A stretch of 64,000 nucleotides of DNA from Rhizobium sp. RU33A (GCF_900156055.1 NZ_FTMQ01000003.1:124001-188000); one strand, 5' to 3'; counted from the stretch's first letter, positions 16,501 through 24,589 are shown. Numbers and translations: made by a program. The notes: generated from the sequence alone by a model not told the origin.

Positions 16501-16647
16501 CCACCCCTTGAGGGGGAGGGTCGGAGCGCAGCTCCGGGGTGGGGTGACGGGTTCGGCGCTTCACTCTGAGTTCAGCATTCCACTCGCGGCCAGGATCACC
16601 CCCACCCGCCGCGTTGCGGCGACCTCCCCCCTCAAGGGGGAGGTGGG
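16501..16647. repeat. Family B palindromic repeat pair
   Basis: CCCCTTGAGGGGGAGGGTC with GGAGCGCAGCTCC on the left mirrors GGCGACCTCCCCCCTCAAGG on the right. With the family C unit it fills the 324-base gap before the protease gene. No gene is seen there. Confidence 0.85.
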
Positions 16648-16681
16648 TGCCAGCACAATCAACATCACGAGGAGACGAGCC

Positions 16682-17257
16682 ATGCAGGCTTTGGAAACGG
16701 CGGGTGCGCCGCGGTTTTGGTATGCCGGGCTGACGCTGAAGGGCGTGGCCGGCGACGGGCGGTTTTCGGGTTATGCGAGCCTGTTCGGCGAGGTGGATCT
16801 CGGCCGCGACGCAATCGAGCCCGGCGCCTTTGCAGCCTCGCTGACAAAGCGCGGGGCGGGTGGCGTGCGCATGCTCTTTCAGCACGATCCGGCCGAGGTG
16901 ATTGGCCGCTGGACAGAGATCCGCGAGGATGAGCGGGGGCTTTATGTCGAGGGCAGGCTCGCCACCGATGTGAGCCGTGCCCGCGAGGTGCATGCGCTGA
17001 TGAAGGCGGGGGCTCTCGATGGTCTGTCGATCGGCTTTCGCGCGGTCAAGACGAGGGCGGACCGCAAGACGGGCGTGCGGCGCATTCTCGAGGCAGATCT
17101 CTGGGAGATCTCGGTGGTGACCTTTCCCATGCTGCCGACGGCGAGAGTGTCCAATGTCAAGCACAGGCGGTTCTACCGCGACAGGGAAACCGAGCTTGTC
17201 CGGCTGATGCGCCGGGCGGCTCGGTCGATGGCGAACAATCACTTCACGAAAGGATGA
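16682..17257 (+). CDS. HK97-family prohead protease (GTA g4)
   Basis: This 191-residue serine protease matures the GTA head by trimming the capsid protein. It has the family pattern: GRFSGYASLFGEVDLGRD near residues 26-43, the histidine in LFQHDPAEVIG, and the serine region GALDGLSIGFRAVK, followed by LWEISVVTFPMLP. I start at the ATG at 16682, just after a GGAG site; the frame is open further upstream, but only through repeat sequence. Its stop lies within a few bases of the capsid start, so the two are likely translationally coupled. Confidence 0.92.
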   Translation: MQALETAGAPRFWYAGLTLKGVAGDGRFSGYASLFGEVDLGRDAIEPGAFAASLTKRGAGGVRMLFQHDPAEVIGRWTEIREDERGLYVEGRLATDVSRAREVHALMKAGALDGLSIGFRAVKTRADRKTGVRRILEADLWEISVVTFPMLPTARVSNVKHRRFYRDRETELVRLMRRAARSMANNHFTKG

Positions 17258-17262
17258 GCGAC

Positions 17263-18600
17263 ATGGAAGACGCGATGATGGCAGGTGAGAACAGGATGGT
17301 TGAGGCGGGGCTTGCAGCCTCCGCTGCAGGCGGGCGAGGCAGCAAGCGGGCCAAGGGGGCGCCCGCCAGGTTGGCACCGGAGGTGAAGGCGGCACCCGAT
17401 ACGGTGACCTCGGCCTTTGCTGAATTCATGAGTGCCTTCGAGGCCTTCAAGGAGGCGAATGACGAGCGGCTGGGCGAGATCGAGGAGAAGCTTTCGAGCG
17501 ATGTCGTGACCCGCGACAAGGTCGAGCGGATCAACAAGGCGATCGACGAGCAGAGCCGGCTTTTGGACGAACTCGTGCTGAAGAAGCGCCGTCCGGCGCT
17601 CGACCGGCCCGGTCGTGAGGAGGCGGGGCTGGCCGAACACAAGGCGGCCTTCGAGGCCTATGTGCGGCGCGGCGACGACCAGGCGCTCCGCGATCTCGAC
17701 CAGAAGGCGCTGTCGGCGGGTGTTTCCGGCGATGGCGGTTATCTCGTGCCGCCGCAGGTGGACGAGGAGATCGGCCGCAGGCTGAGGGTCATCTCGCCGA
17801 TCCGGTCGCTGGCGACCGTGCGGCAGGTCTCGGGCGCGGTGTTGAAGAAGCCGTTTGCTGCCTCGGGTTTTGCCTCGGGCTGGGTGGCGGAGACGGCGGC
17901 GCGCACGCAAACCGGCACGCCGGAACTCTCCGAACTCGCCTTCCCGACCATGGAGCTCTATGCCATGCCGGCGGCAACCCAAGGTCTGCTCGACGATGCC
18001 GCCGTCGACATCGAGGCCTGGATTGCGGCCGAAGTCGACATCGCCTTTGCCGAACAGGAGGGCGAGGCGTTTGTGTCGGGCGATGGCGTGCTGAAGCCGA
18101 AGGGCTTTCTGAGCTATGATCAGGTGGCCGACGGCGCCTGGGAATGGGGCAAGATCGGCACGGTTGTCACCGGTGCGGCCGGGGCCTTTGCGGCAAGCGG
18201 GGCGTCGGACGTGCTGATCAACGTGGTCTATGCGCTGAAGGCGGGGCATCGCCAGAACGGCACCTTCGTGATGAGCCGTCGCAGCCAGGGCGCGGTGCGC
18301 AAGCTGAAGGATGCCGACGGCAACTATCTCTGGGCGCCGCCGGCGCGGGCGGGTGATCCCGCTTCGCTGATGGGCTTCCCGGTGGCCGAATCCGAGGACA
18401 TGCCGGAGATTGCGGCCAATGCGACGGCAATCGCCTTCGGTGATTTCCGCGCGGGTTATCTCGTGGTGGATCGCGTCGGTGTGCGGGTGCTGCGCGATCC
18501 TTATTCGGCGAAACCCTATGTGCTGTTCTACACGACGAAGCGCGTCGGCGGCGGCGTGCAGGACTTCGAGGCGATCAAGCTGGTGAAGTTCGGGGCGTGA
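17263..18600 (+). CDS. HK97-fold major capsid protein (GTA g5)
   Basis: This 445-residue protein builds the GTA head. Residues 1-140 form a charged, helical scaffold-like region, which the adjacent protease should remove. The HK97 core then starts near SAGVSGDGGYLVPPQVDEE, with later VSGDGVLKPKGFLSY and NAIAFGDFRAGYLV-type elements typical of the family. I use the ATG at 17263, eight bases after AAAGGA; an ATG at 17254 overlaps the protease stop by four bases and is the alternative. It is the last gene before a 420-base block of repeats. Confidence 0.93.
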   Translation: MEDAMMAGENRMVEAGLAASAAGGRGSKRAKGAPARLAPEVKAAPDTVTSAFAEFMSAFEAFKEANDERLGEIEEKLSSDVVTRDKVERINKAIDEQSRLLDELVLKKRRPALDRPGREEAGLAEHKAAFEAYVRRGDDQALRDLDQKALSAGVSGDGGYLVPPQVDEEIGRRLRVISPIRSLATVRQVSGAVLKKPFAASGFASGWVAETAARTQTGTPELSELAFPTMELYAMPAATQGLLDDAAVDIEAWIAAEVDIAFAEQEGEAFVSGDGVLKPKGFLSYDQVADGAWEWGKIGTVVTGAAGAFAASGASDVLINVVYALKAGHRQNGTFVMSRRSQGAVRKLKDADGNYLWAPPARAGDPASLMGFPVAESEDMPEIAANATAIAFGDFRAGYLVVDRVGVRVLRDPYSAKPYVLFYTTKRVGGGVQDFEAIKLVKFGA

Positions 18601-18607
18601 CCCTCCC

Positions 18608-18853
18608 CCTCTCCCCTTTGTGGGAGAGGATACAAAATCGAGGGCTTAGCCCGATGAGGGCTAAACCTCAGATTTTGTTGGTGAGGGGATCGGTAATGGT
18701 AGCACTGAGAACGGACCCTTCGGTGGAGGGCCGCCAGGGGGCTGTTATCTCGTGCCAACGGAACCGATCCCCTCACCTGGAAAATCTGAAGTTTAGGCGG
18801 CTTGCGCTCGCCTAAGCCTTCGATTTTCCGCCCTCCCCACATGGGGGGAGGTG
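18608..18853. repeat. Family A mosaic repeat pair after the capsid gene
   Basis: A reversed subtype 2 unit starts eight bases after the capsid stop (18608-18692), and a forward subtype 1 unit lies at 18765-18853. The 70 bases between them are unremarkable. A family C unit follows directly, and the whole 420-base gap to the connector gene holds no gene. Confidence 0.88.
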
Positions 18854-18871
18854 GCCCCCGCCAGCACTTCG

Positions 18872-18989
18872 GCTCCCTCATGCTGAGCTGCCCTCGTAAG
18901 GAAAGGGCCTCGAATCATCCACCTCTCAACTCTTCAGGGTGGCCTCGCCCTTCGAGGCCGGGCGTGGCCCGGCGCCTCAGGGTGAGGGG
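18872..18989. repeat. Family C repeat
   Basis: The unit opens CTCCCTCATGCTGAGC and closes GCGCCTCAGGGTGAGG, with GGGCCTCGAATCATCC and CCCTTCGAGGCCGGGC arms. It ends about 30 bases before the connector gene. Confidence 0.8.
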
Positions 18990-19020
18990 CTACCTACAAT
19001 TCGTTTTCAAGGAACCTCCC

Positions 19021-19590
19021 ATGACCATTATCGAACTCACTCCACCCGCTGTGGAGCCGCTGACGCCTGTCGAGATCAGGGCGCATCTGAGGCTCGATAC
19101 GGAGGAGGAAGATGCGCTGCTTTCAGCGCTTGCCGTCGTCGCCCGCGAGCATCTGGAGCGGGAGACGGGGCTGGTGCTGGCGACCGGGGATTTCAGGTTT
19201 TGTCTCGACGACTGGCCGGCGGATGGGATTGTGACCATTCCGCGTGGGCCTATCAGGGTGGTGACGGCGGTGACCGTCTATGACGGCGATGGTGAACCGC
19301 AGGCTGTCGATCTCGAAGGGCATTTGCTCGACGGTCAGGCGCGTCCAGCGCGGCTCTGGCTGCGGGACGTGCCGCAGCCGGGGCGGGCGATGAACGGGAT
19401 CGAGGTGGAGTTTTCCGCCGGCTTCGGCGAGAGCGGCGCGGATGTGCCGGAGACGCTGAAGCGGGCGATGCTTTTGCATGTGGCGGCGATGTTTGCCTGC
19501 CGGGGCGTGGTCGCGGTCGATGCCCAGCCGGCGGTGGTGCCGCCGGGATACGACCGGCTGATCGCACCCTTTTGCCGGCGGGGGCTCTGA
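19021..19590 (+). CDS. Head-tail connector, gp6-like (GTA g6)
   Basis: This 189-residue protein is the adaptor that sits under the portal and starts the head-tail interface. It fits the phage gp6-like/DnaT-like connector pattern: the opening LTPVEIRAHLRLDTEEEDALL (core IRAHLRLDTEEEDALL), an EHLERETG helix and a C-terminal helical bundle with LKRAMLLHVAAMF. I start at the ATG at 19021, after AAGGAAC; the frame extends upstream only through repeat sequence. The head-closure gene follows two bases later. Confidence 0.88.
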   Translation: MTIIELTPPAVEPLTPVEIRAHLRLDTEEEDALLSALAVVAREHLERETGLVLATGDFRFCLDDWPADGIVTIPRGPIRVVTAVTVYDGDGEPQAVDLEGHLLDGQARPARLWLRDVPQPGRAMNGIEVEFSAGFGESGADVPETLKRAMLLHVAAMFACRGVVAVDAQPAVVPPGYDRLIAPFCRRGL

Positions 19591-19592
19591 TC

Positions 19593-19928
19593 ATGGCGAT
19601 GATGGATATCGATGCCGGGCGGCTGACGGTGCGGTTGGTGCTGGAGCGGCCTGATATGGTCGACGATGATCAGGGCGGGGCGGTGACGGGGTTGGTGGAA
19701 GTCGCCCGCGTCTGGGCGCTGGTCGAGCCGCGCAGCTTTGCCGAAGAGGAAAAGGGGCCGGGGCTTGTGGCGACCGTCACGCATCATGTGACGGTTCGCG
19801 CGCGTGGCGATCTCGTGGCCGGGCAGCGCTTTCGCAAAGGCGCGCGGGTGTTCGAGATCCTGGCGGTGCGCGATCCCGACGAGACGGGCCGGTTTCAGCT
19901 GGCTCTGTGTCGCGAGGTGACGGGATGA
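19593..19928 (+). CDS. Head-tail adaptor / head-closure protein (GTA g7)
   Basis: This 111-residue protein is a small beta-rich head-closure protein of the SPP1 gp16-like group. The pattern of an N-terminal strand DAGRLTVRLVLERPD, the central VWALVEPRSFAEEE and THHVTVRARGDL, then RFRKGARVFEILAVRDPDE (short core GARVFEILAV) is typical. It would close the portal channel after DNA packaging. It follows the connector by two bases and overlaps the next small gene by four bases (ATGA), so these genes are tightly coupled. Confidence 0.85.
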   Translation: MAMMDIDAGRLTVRLVLERPDMVDDDQGGAVTGLVEVARVWALVEPRSFAEEEKGPGLVATVTHHVTVRARGDLVAGQRFRKGARVFEILAVRDPDETGRFQLALCREVTG

Positions 19929-20161
19929 GCGGCGGCGCCAGACAAGGGCGCGGATCCGGGCGGCGGGGCGTGGGTTTGGAGGAGACGGGCAGGCAGCTCG
20001 CCGTGATCTTGCGGCGGGCACTGGCGGTCCGTGTGGCGAAGCGCAGCGATCGGGCATCGAAAGACGGGGGCTCGATGGAGCCGGATGGGTCGGCGACCCA
20101 AGGACTGGGCGCCGACGGACGCGATAACCGGGTAACCGGTGAGGCGCAGACGGGCCGCTAG
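19925..20161 (+). CDS. Hypothetical basic protein between g7 and g8
   Basis: This 78-residue reading frame starts with an ATG that overlaps the head-closure stop (ATGA) and ends 90 bases before the tail terminator gene. The product is very basic, rich in Gly and Arg (GGARQGRGSGRRG), with one helix-forming stretch (TGRQLAVILRRALAVRVAKRS, core LAVILRRALAVRVAK). No known GTA gene lies here in RcGTA. The helical part may be the relic of a larger head-tail protein such as an HK97 gp10-like adaptor, but I cannot show this. Overlap and spacing favour translation. Confidence 0.45.
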   Translation: MSGGARQGRGSGRRGVGLEETGRQLAVILRRALAVRVAKRSDRASKDGGSMEPDGSATQGLGADGRDNRVTGEAQTGR

Positions 20162-20251
20162 GCAAATGGAAGCTTCGCGGCCACCGGCTGCGCGCGAGGG
20201 TCACGAAAGAGCCGGCCGGTGTCGCACGGTAGAGCCACGGGAGAGTGGAAT

Positions 20252-20650
20252 ATGACGAATGCGGTCAATGCCTTGCTGGTGGGCCTTCAACAGGCGGTAA
20301 AGGCCAATGTGGACCTGATGGCGGTGCTCGGACCCCAGGGACTGTCCGACCGGACGATCCGGCCGCAACGCTTTCCGGCGCTTGTCGTCGGCGCGGTCGA
20401 AGCGCGGGATTTTTCGACAGGTGAGGCCGAGGGGGCTGAGATCCTGTTGACGCTCGAGGCCTGGAGTGCGGTCTCGCGACGCGAGGCCGAAGGGCTGGTG
20501 GCGGAGGTGAGGCGGCTGGCCGATGGCTTGCCGGAGATGCTGGGCGAGTTTCGGCTCGTCAACTTTCGGCACCGCCGGACGACAAGCCGGCGCGAGGTGA
20601 AGGCGGGGTTGTTCGTGGCCGAGGCGGGGTTTCGGGCGGTGGTGGAGTGA
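20252..20650 (+). CDS. Tail terminator, DUF3168 family (GTA g8)
   Basis: This 132-residue protein belongs to the DUF3168 family, ring-forming proteins that end the tail tube and join it to the head. The family pattern is visible in ALLVGLQQAVKANVDLMAVLG at the start and LTLEAWSAVSRREAEGLVAEV (core LEAWSAVSRREA) in the middle, followed by FRLVNFRHRRTTSRRE. The start is the ATG at 20252, preceded by GGGAGAG. A double mosaic repeat follows its stop, then an opposing MFS transporter gene separates it from the major tail gene. Confidence 0.87.
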   Translation: MTNAVNALLVGLQQAVKANVDLMAVLGPQGLSDRTIRPQRFPALVVGAVEARDFSTGEAEGAEILLTLEAWSAVSRREAEGLVAEVRRLADGLPEMLGEFRLVNFRHRRTTSRREVKAGLFVAEAGFRAVVE

Positions 20651-20659
20651 GGCAAGTTC

Positions 20660-20857
20660 ATCTCCCCCCTTGCGGCGGAGAAAGCGAAATCGAGGAATTG
20701 GCCCGGTCAGGGCCATACCTCAGATTTTGCAAGTGGGGGGCTTCGTGAGGTTTTCGCCCCGGCAACCTAAGCCCCTCTCTTGGAAAATCTGAAGTTTAGG
20801 CGGCTTGCGCTCGCCTAATCCTTCGATTTTCCGTTCTCCCCCGCAAGGGGGGAGAGA
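20660..20857. repeat. Family A mosaic repeat pair after the tail terminator gene
   Basis: A reversed subtype 2 variant (20660-20745) and a forward subtype 1 unit (20770-20857) form the last of the five pairs. The right unit overlaps the end of the opposing MFS gene and supplies its final codons and stop. Confidence 0.87.
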
Positions 20858-22053
20858 GGACTACCAACCTGTCCCCGCTTCGCAATCACCGCCAGCGCCA
20901 GGATGGCCGCAAAACCCGTTGCGGCGAAGAGGGTGGCAAGTACGAGGCCGGCATCGATGCCGGCGCGGTCGATGACGGCTGTCATCAGGACGGGGGCGGT
21001 CGCATTGGCGAGGTTTTGCGGCAGAGCGAGGCGCGCCGACTGGCGGGCGAAGCGGCTGGCGGAGAAGAAGGCGAGCGGCAGGGTGGCGCGCGCAAGCGTC
21101 GTGACGCCGGAGCCGAAGCCGTAGAGCGCGGTGAACATCAGTAGGCTCGACGGCGTGCCGGATGAGAAGATCAAGAGCAGGGTGGAACCCGTGAGCATGG
21201 CCATGCCGGCAAGCCCGGTGGTCACAGGCGAGGAGCGCTTGCCGAGCACCAGATCGAAGGCGCGGGCGGCAATGCCGAAGACGGCGCGCAGCGAGCCGAG
21301 CTGCAGCGCCAGCGCCGGCGTGGCGCCGGAGAGTTCGAGGATATGCAGGAGCTGCGGCGACAACCCGAAGGTCATCAGGCTGGCGAGCGAGGTCGAGAGC
21401 GCAATCAGCAGGAAGGCGAGCGTCGCCATGCGGCGGCTCATCTCCAGGGGTTCCCGGGCGTCCGCGGCGAGGTCCTCGGCCGAGCGGGTGATCGCGATGC
21501 GGCCGAGCGACAGATGGATCGGCAGCGCCAGCACGAGCTGGGCGGCAGCGGCGGCGAAAAGCGCCCCGCGCCAGCCGAAGGCCTCACCGGCCAGCGTCAG
21601 AAGCGGCCAGCAGACCGCCGAGGAAAGCCCGGTGAAGATCATCAGGATACCAATGGCGCGGCGGGAATTGTGGCCCTCGCGCTCGACGACGGCAGCAAAG
21701 GCCGGGACCGTCAGGGCAAACGATCCGCCGGCGCCGAGGATCAGCCAGGCGATCGCATAGGTGACGATGCCCGAGGAGAGCGCCAGCATGGCAAGGCCTG
21801 TTGCCATCAGGACCGAGCCCATGGCGAGCACCTTCGAGGCACCGTGGCGGGCGATCATCCGGCCGGTCCAGGGACCGAGAAAGGCCATGACGAGCATCAT
21901 CACGGTGAGCCCGGCAAAGGCGGTCTCGTTGGCAAGTCCGAGATCGGACGCAATGGCTCGGCCGAAGACGGCCGGCATTTCATAGGTCGTGCCCCAGCCG
22001 AGGATCTGCGAGACCGCAAGCGCGGCAACGAGGAGGGTGCGGGGCATGTTCAT
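20815..22053 (-). CDS. MFS transporter inserted in the GTA cluster
   Basis: This 412-residue protein has twelve hydrophobic segments of the major facilitator superfamily, with the loop motif GPWTGRMIARHGASKVL between helices 2 and 3. The substrate is unknown. It is read against the GTA genes and splits the tail terminator from the major tail gene. Its last 15 or so residues (SPLSPLAGENGKSKD) are encoded by the family A repeat, so the repeat has replaced or extended the natural C-terminus. The conserved helices end before that point, so function is probably kept. Confidence 0.87.
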   Translation of the reverse strand: MNMPRTLLVAALAVSQILGWGTTYEMPAVFGRAIASDLGLANETAFAGLTVMMLVMAFLGPWTGRMIARHGASKVLAMGSVLMATGLAMLALSSGIVTYAIAWLILGAGGSFALTVPAFAAVVEREGHNSRRAIGILMIFTGLSSAVCWPLLTLAGEAFGWRGALFAAAAAQLVLALPIHLSLGRIAITRSAEDLAADAREPLEMSRRMATLAFLLIALSTSLASLMTFGLSPQLLHILELSGATPALALQLGSLRAVFGIAARAFDLVLGKRSSPVTTGLAGMAMLTGSTLLLIFSSGTPSSLLMFTALYGFGSGVTTLARATLPLAFFSASRFARQSARLALPQNLANATAPVLMTAVIDRAGIDAGLVLATLFAATGFAAILALAVIAKRGQVGSPLSPLAGENGKSKD

Positions 22054-22157
22054 GCGAGACTCGGGGGATGATAGTTCGGGGCGGGGTCTTCTTCTAGGCC
22101 GGTTGTAGGGCGGGCGATAGGGTGAAATCTTGGGATGTGTGCGTGTTGGGGGATGCT

Positions 22158-22292
22158 ACACCCTCCCCTTGAGGGGGAGGGTCGGACCGCAGGTCCGGGG
22201 TGGGGTGATCCAGTTTTCCGGGTGTGCCCTTTCTGAGGGTGGTCACCCCCACCCGCCGCTCTGCGGCGACCTCCCCCCTCAAGGGGGAGGTG
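22158..22292. repeat. Family B palindromic repeat pair
   Basis: CCTCCCCTTGAGGGGGAGG with GGACCGCAGGTCC is mirrored by GGCGACCTCCCCCCTCAAGG. It is the first of two almost identical pairs in the 516-base gap between the MFS gene and the major tail gene. Confidence 0.86.
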
Positions 22293-22310
22293 TAAAGCGC
22301 CGCTTGTGGC

Positions 22311-22356
22311 CTCGGCCCTTCGAGGCTTGCCATTGCCGGGCACCTCAGGGTGAGAG
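22311..22356. repeat. Half family C repeat
   Basis: Only the right half is present: CCTTCGAGGCTTGCC and CACCTCAGGGTGAGAGG. It links two family B pairs. Confidence 0.72.
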
Positions 22357-22376
22357 GACGTTCGAGTGTGCCGTCT

Positions 22377-22512
22377 CCACCCTCCCCTTGAGGGGGAGGG
22401 TCGGACCGAAGGTCCGGGGTGGGGTGATGCCGATTCTGGCTGTGCCCTTTCTGGCGAAGATCACCCCCACCCGCCGCTTTGCGGCGACCTGCCCCCTCAA
22501 GGGGGAGGTGGG
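22377..22512. repeat. Family B palindromic repeat pair (second copy)
   Basis: This copy has the same layout as the one 220 bases upstream, with GGACCGAAGGTCC in place of GGACCGCAGGTCC, so the loop symmetry is kept although the base changed. No gene is seen in this gap. Confidence 0.86.
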
Positions 22513-22569
22513 AGAGCCGTCGGCACCTCGCCCGAAAACAATCACAGACATCATCAAAGGAGAGACGCC

Positions 22570-22977
22570 ATGGGCGCGCAGAAGGGCAAGGACCTGTTGC
22601 TGAAGGTCGAGGACGGGGCGGGGTTCGTGACGGTGGCGGGCTTGAGGGCCAGGCGTCTCGCCTTCAATGCGCAATCGGTCGACGTGACCGATAGTGAAAG
22701 CGCCGGGCGCTGGCGGGAGCTCCTGGAGGGGGCGGGGGTCAGGCGCGCGGGGTTGACGGGCTCCGGCCTGTTCAAGGATGCCGCTTCCGATGCGCTGATA
22801 AGGGCGGCCTTTTTTGCCGGCTCCATCCTGACCTATCAGGTGGTGATCCCGGATTTCGGCACGGTGACGGCGCCGTTTCAGGTGACGGCGCTGGATTATG
22901 CCGGCAATCACGACGGCGAGGTGACCTTCGAGATCGCGCTGGAATCGGCCGGTGCCGTTTCCTTCGCGGCGCTGTGA
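22570..22977 (+). CDS. Major tail protein (GTA g9)
   Basis: This 135-residue protein forms the tail tube of the particle. It has the phage tail-tube family (TP901-1-like) pattern: KGKDLLLKVEDG at the start, LRARRLAFNAQSVDVTDSES (core FNAQSVDVTDSESA) and ALDYAGNHDGEVTFEIALESAG (core GNHDGEVTFEIALESAG) near the end. The ATG at 22570 is preceded by AAAGGAGAG. It begins the tail module, g9-g10-g10.1-g11, on the plus strand after the opposing MFS gene and 500 bases of repeats, so it probably needs its own promoter or read-through. Confidence 0.9.
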   Translation: MGAQKGKDLLLKVEDGAGFVTVAGLRARRLAFNAQSVDVTDSESAGRWRELLEGAGVRRAGLTGSGLFKDAASDALIRAAFFAGSILTYQVVIPDFGTVTAPFQVTALDYAGNHDGEVTFEIALESAGAVSFAAL

Positions 22978-22984
22978 GGCGGTC

Positions 22985-23386
22985 ATGCGGGGCTATGAAC
23001 GAGACATGCGCGAACCGGTGACGGTCAACCGCGCCAACCGCCATCGCGGCGAGGTCGAAGGCATCATCGACGGCGAACGGCGTATTCTATGTCTGACGCT
23101 CGGCGCGCTTGCCGAGCTCGAGACCGCTTTCGGAGCTGATAGTCTTACGGATCTCGCGACACGCTTTGCCGGCGGACGGCTGAAGAGCGCCGATCTGACC
23201 CGTATCCTCGCCTGCGGATTGCGTGGCGGGGGCAACCGGGTTGCCGATACCGATGTCGCCGAGATGGCGGTCGAGGGCGGCGTGGCGGGTGCAGCGAAAC
23301 TGGTGGGCGAGTTGCTGGCGGTGACCTTTGGGGCTGAACCAGACGCGCAGGATCTAAGATCACGCGAGGGCGGCAGCTCCCCTTGA
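22985..23386 (+). CDS. GTA tail assembly protein, g10 family
   Basis: This 133-residue protein matches the gene transfer agent g10 family, thought to act as a tail assembly chaperone on the tape measure. The core is RGEVEGIIDGERRILCLTLGALAELE (short core CLTLGALAELETAFG), a hydrophobic strand-helix unit shared by the family, then LARILACGLRGGG-like RILACGLRGGG. It begins eight bases after the tail tube gene. An in-frame ATG at 23006 is an alternative start. Its stop overlaps the start of the next small gene, which is typical of the paired assembly chaperones. Confidence 0.85.
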   Translation: MRGYERDMREPVTVNRANRHRGEVEGIIDGERRILCLTLGALAELETAFGADSLTDLATRFAGGRLKSADLTRILACGLRGGGNRVADTDVAEMAVEGGVAGAAKLVGELLAVTFGAEPDAQDLRSREGGSSP

Positions 23387-23586
23387 GGGCCGCAGGCGGG
23401 CGAGAGGCGCGGCCGTTTCCCTGGGGATCGGTGATGACGCTCGGTCTCTCCCGCCTGCGGCTTTCTCCTGATGTGTTCTGGGGCCTGAGTCTGCCGGAGC
23501 TGGCGGCAATGGCAGGGGCTTTCGGTGAGCCCGCCGGGCTGTCGCGGGGCGAGGTGGAGGCCCTGATGCAGAGATTTCCGGATTGA
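23383..23586 (+). CDS. Phage tail assembly chaperone (GTA g10.1-like)
   Basis: This 67-residue protein resembles the rcc01693-type tail assembly chaperones: FPWGSVMTLGLSRLRLSPDVFW followed by a PELAAMAGAF helix (short core LRLSPDVFWGLSLPELA). It would keep the tape-measure protein soluble before tail assembly. The start is a TTG at 23383 that overlaps the g10 stop; an ATG at 23434 is possible but would cut the conserved FPW region. The short overlap suggests coupling, and the family often uses frameshifting or overlap here. A family B repeat follows. Confidence 0.82.
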   Translation: MRAAGGREARPFPWGSVMTLGLSRLRLSPDVFWGLSLPELAAMAGAFGEPAGLSRGEVEALMQRFPD

Positions 23587-23645
23587 GCGTCGGCGTGACC
23601 GCCTCTCACCTCGGGGAGGAGGTCGGGTGACGCTGGCGCCGAAGC

Positions 23646-23778
23646 CACCCTCCCCTTGAAGGGGAGGGTCGGACCGCAGGTCCGGGGTGGGGTGAAGGCC
23701 AGCAGGATTTGCTGCCGAGAGCAGGTTCACCCCTACCCGCCGCTTCGCGGCGACCTCCCCCCTCAAGGGTGAGGTGGG
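23646..23778. repeat. Family B palindromic repeat pair
   Basis: CACCCTCCCCTTGAAGGGGAGG with GGACCGCAGGTCC mirrors CGGCGACCTCCCCCCTCAAGG, the right arm ending slightly imperfectly as GGTGAGGTGGG (arms given in short parts). It lies in the 391-base gap before the tape-measure gene, where no gene is seen. Confidence 0.83.
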
Positions 23779-23794
23779 TGGCGAGCTACCGTGG

Positions 23795-23910
23795 CTTCAT
23801 ACTGAGGAACCCTGCGCGCCCCGGGGCCTCTAAAAATCCATTCAGCAACTGGATCGATGGCCTCGCCCTTCGAGGCCCTCGCAGGGCGAGGGCCTCGAAG
23901 GGCGAGGGGA
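23795..23910. repeat. Degenerate family C repeat with inner palindrome
   Basis: CTTCATACTGAGGAACC opens the unit. The right half is a near-perfect palindrome built of CCCTTCGAGGCCCTCGC and its inverse, GCGAGGGCCTCGAAGGG. The expected CACCTCAGGGTGAGG end is replaced by the mirrored arm. Confidence 0.75.
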
Positions 23911-23977
23911 AAGTGCTGCCAGGCATCACGGATGTCTCTTGCCTGTCCGTCAGACCCTTTCACGAAAGGACGTTTCC

Positions 23978-24586
23978 ATGACCGATGACGACACACTGGC
24001 GGTCGCAGTCGACCTCGATGCGGCGGCAGCGCTCTCCGTGCTCGACGATCTCGAAAGCCGCTCGGCGAGTTTCGGCCGGGCGCTGACCTCGGCGCTGAAG
24101 GGCGCGACGACAGGCGGCAAGGGGCTGGAGGAAGTGTTGCGCGGGGTCGGATTGCGGCTCACCGATATCGCGCTCGCCTCGGGCCTGAAGCCGCTCGAGA
24201 CAATGCTCGGCAATGCGGCGGGCAGCCTGATCGGCAGCCTCTCCGCCGGGCTTGGATCGGCGCTTTCCGGCGGGGTCACGGCCTTTGCCCAGGGCGGTGT
24301 CCCTGGACGGGTCACCCCTTTTGCCGAAGGTGGCGTCGTGGCGGCACCGACTTACTTTCCGATGGACGGTGGGACCGGGCTGATGGGCGAGGCCGGGGCG
24401 GAGGCGATTTTGCCACTGAAACGCGGTGCGGACGGCGCGCTCGGTGTGGCAGCCGAGGGCGGCGGGGCGACCACGGTCATTCATTTCCAGGTGACGGCAA
24501 GCGATGCGGCGAGTTTTGCCAAAAGTGAGGGGCAGATCACGGCCATGCTGGCGCGCTCCGTGGGGCGCGGACGGCGGGGGATGTGA
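23978..24586 (+). CDS. Short tail tape-measure protein (GTA g11)
   Basis: This 202-residue protein fits the short GTA-type tape-measure protein, which sets tail length and helps DNA exit. The N-terminal half is helical and hydrophobic (LTDIALASGLKPLETMLGNAAGSLIGSLSAGLGSAL; core ETMLGNAAGSLIGSL), and the C-terminal half holds AFAQGGVPGRVTPFAEGGVV and LMGEAGAEAILPLKRG, which are typical. At about 200 residues it predicts a very short tail by phage tape-measure scaling. The ATG at 23978 is preceded by AAAGGA. Confidence 0.88.
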   Translation: MTDDDTLAVAVDLDAAAALSVLDDLESRSASFGRALTSALKGATTGGKGLEEVLRGVGLRLTDIALASGLKPLETMLGNAAGSLIGSLSAGLGSALSGGVTAFAQGGVPGRVTPFAEGGVVAAPTYFPMDGGTGLMGEAGAEAILPLKRGADGALGVAAEGGGATTVIHFQVTASDAASFAKSEGQITAMLARSVGRGRRGM

Positions 24587-24589
24587 GTC

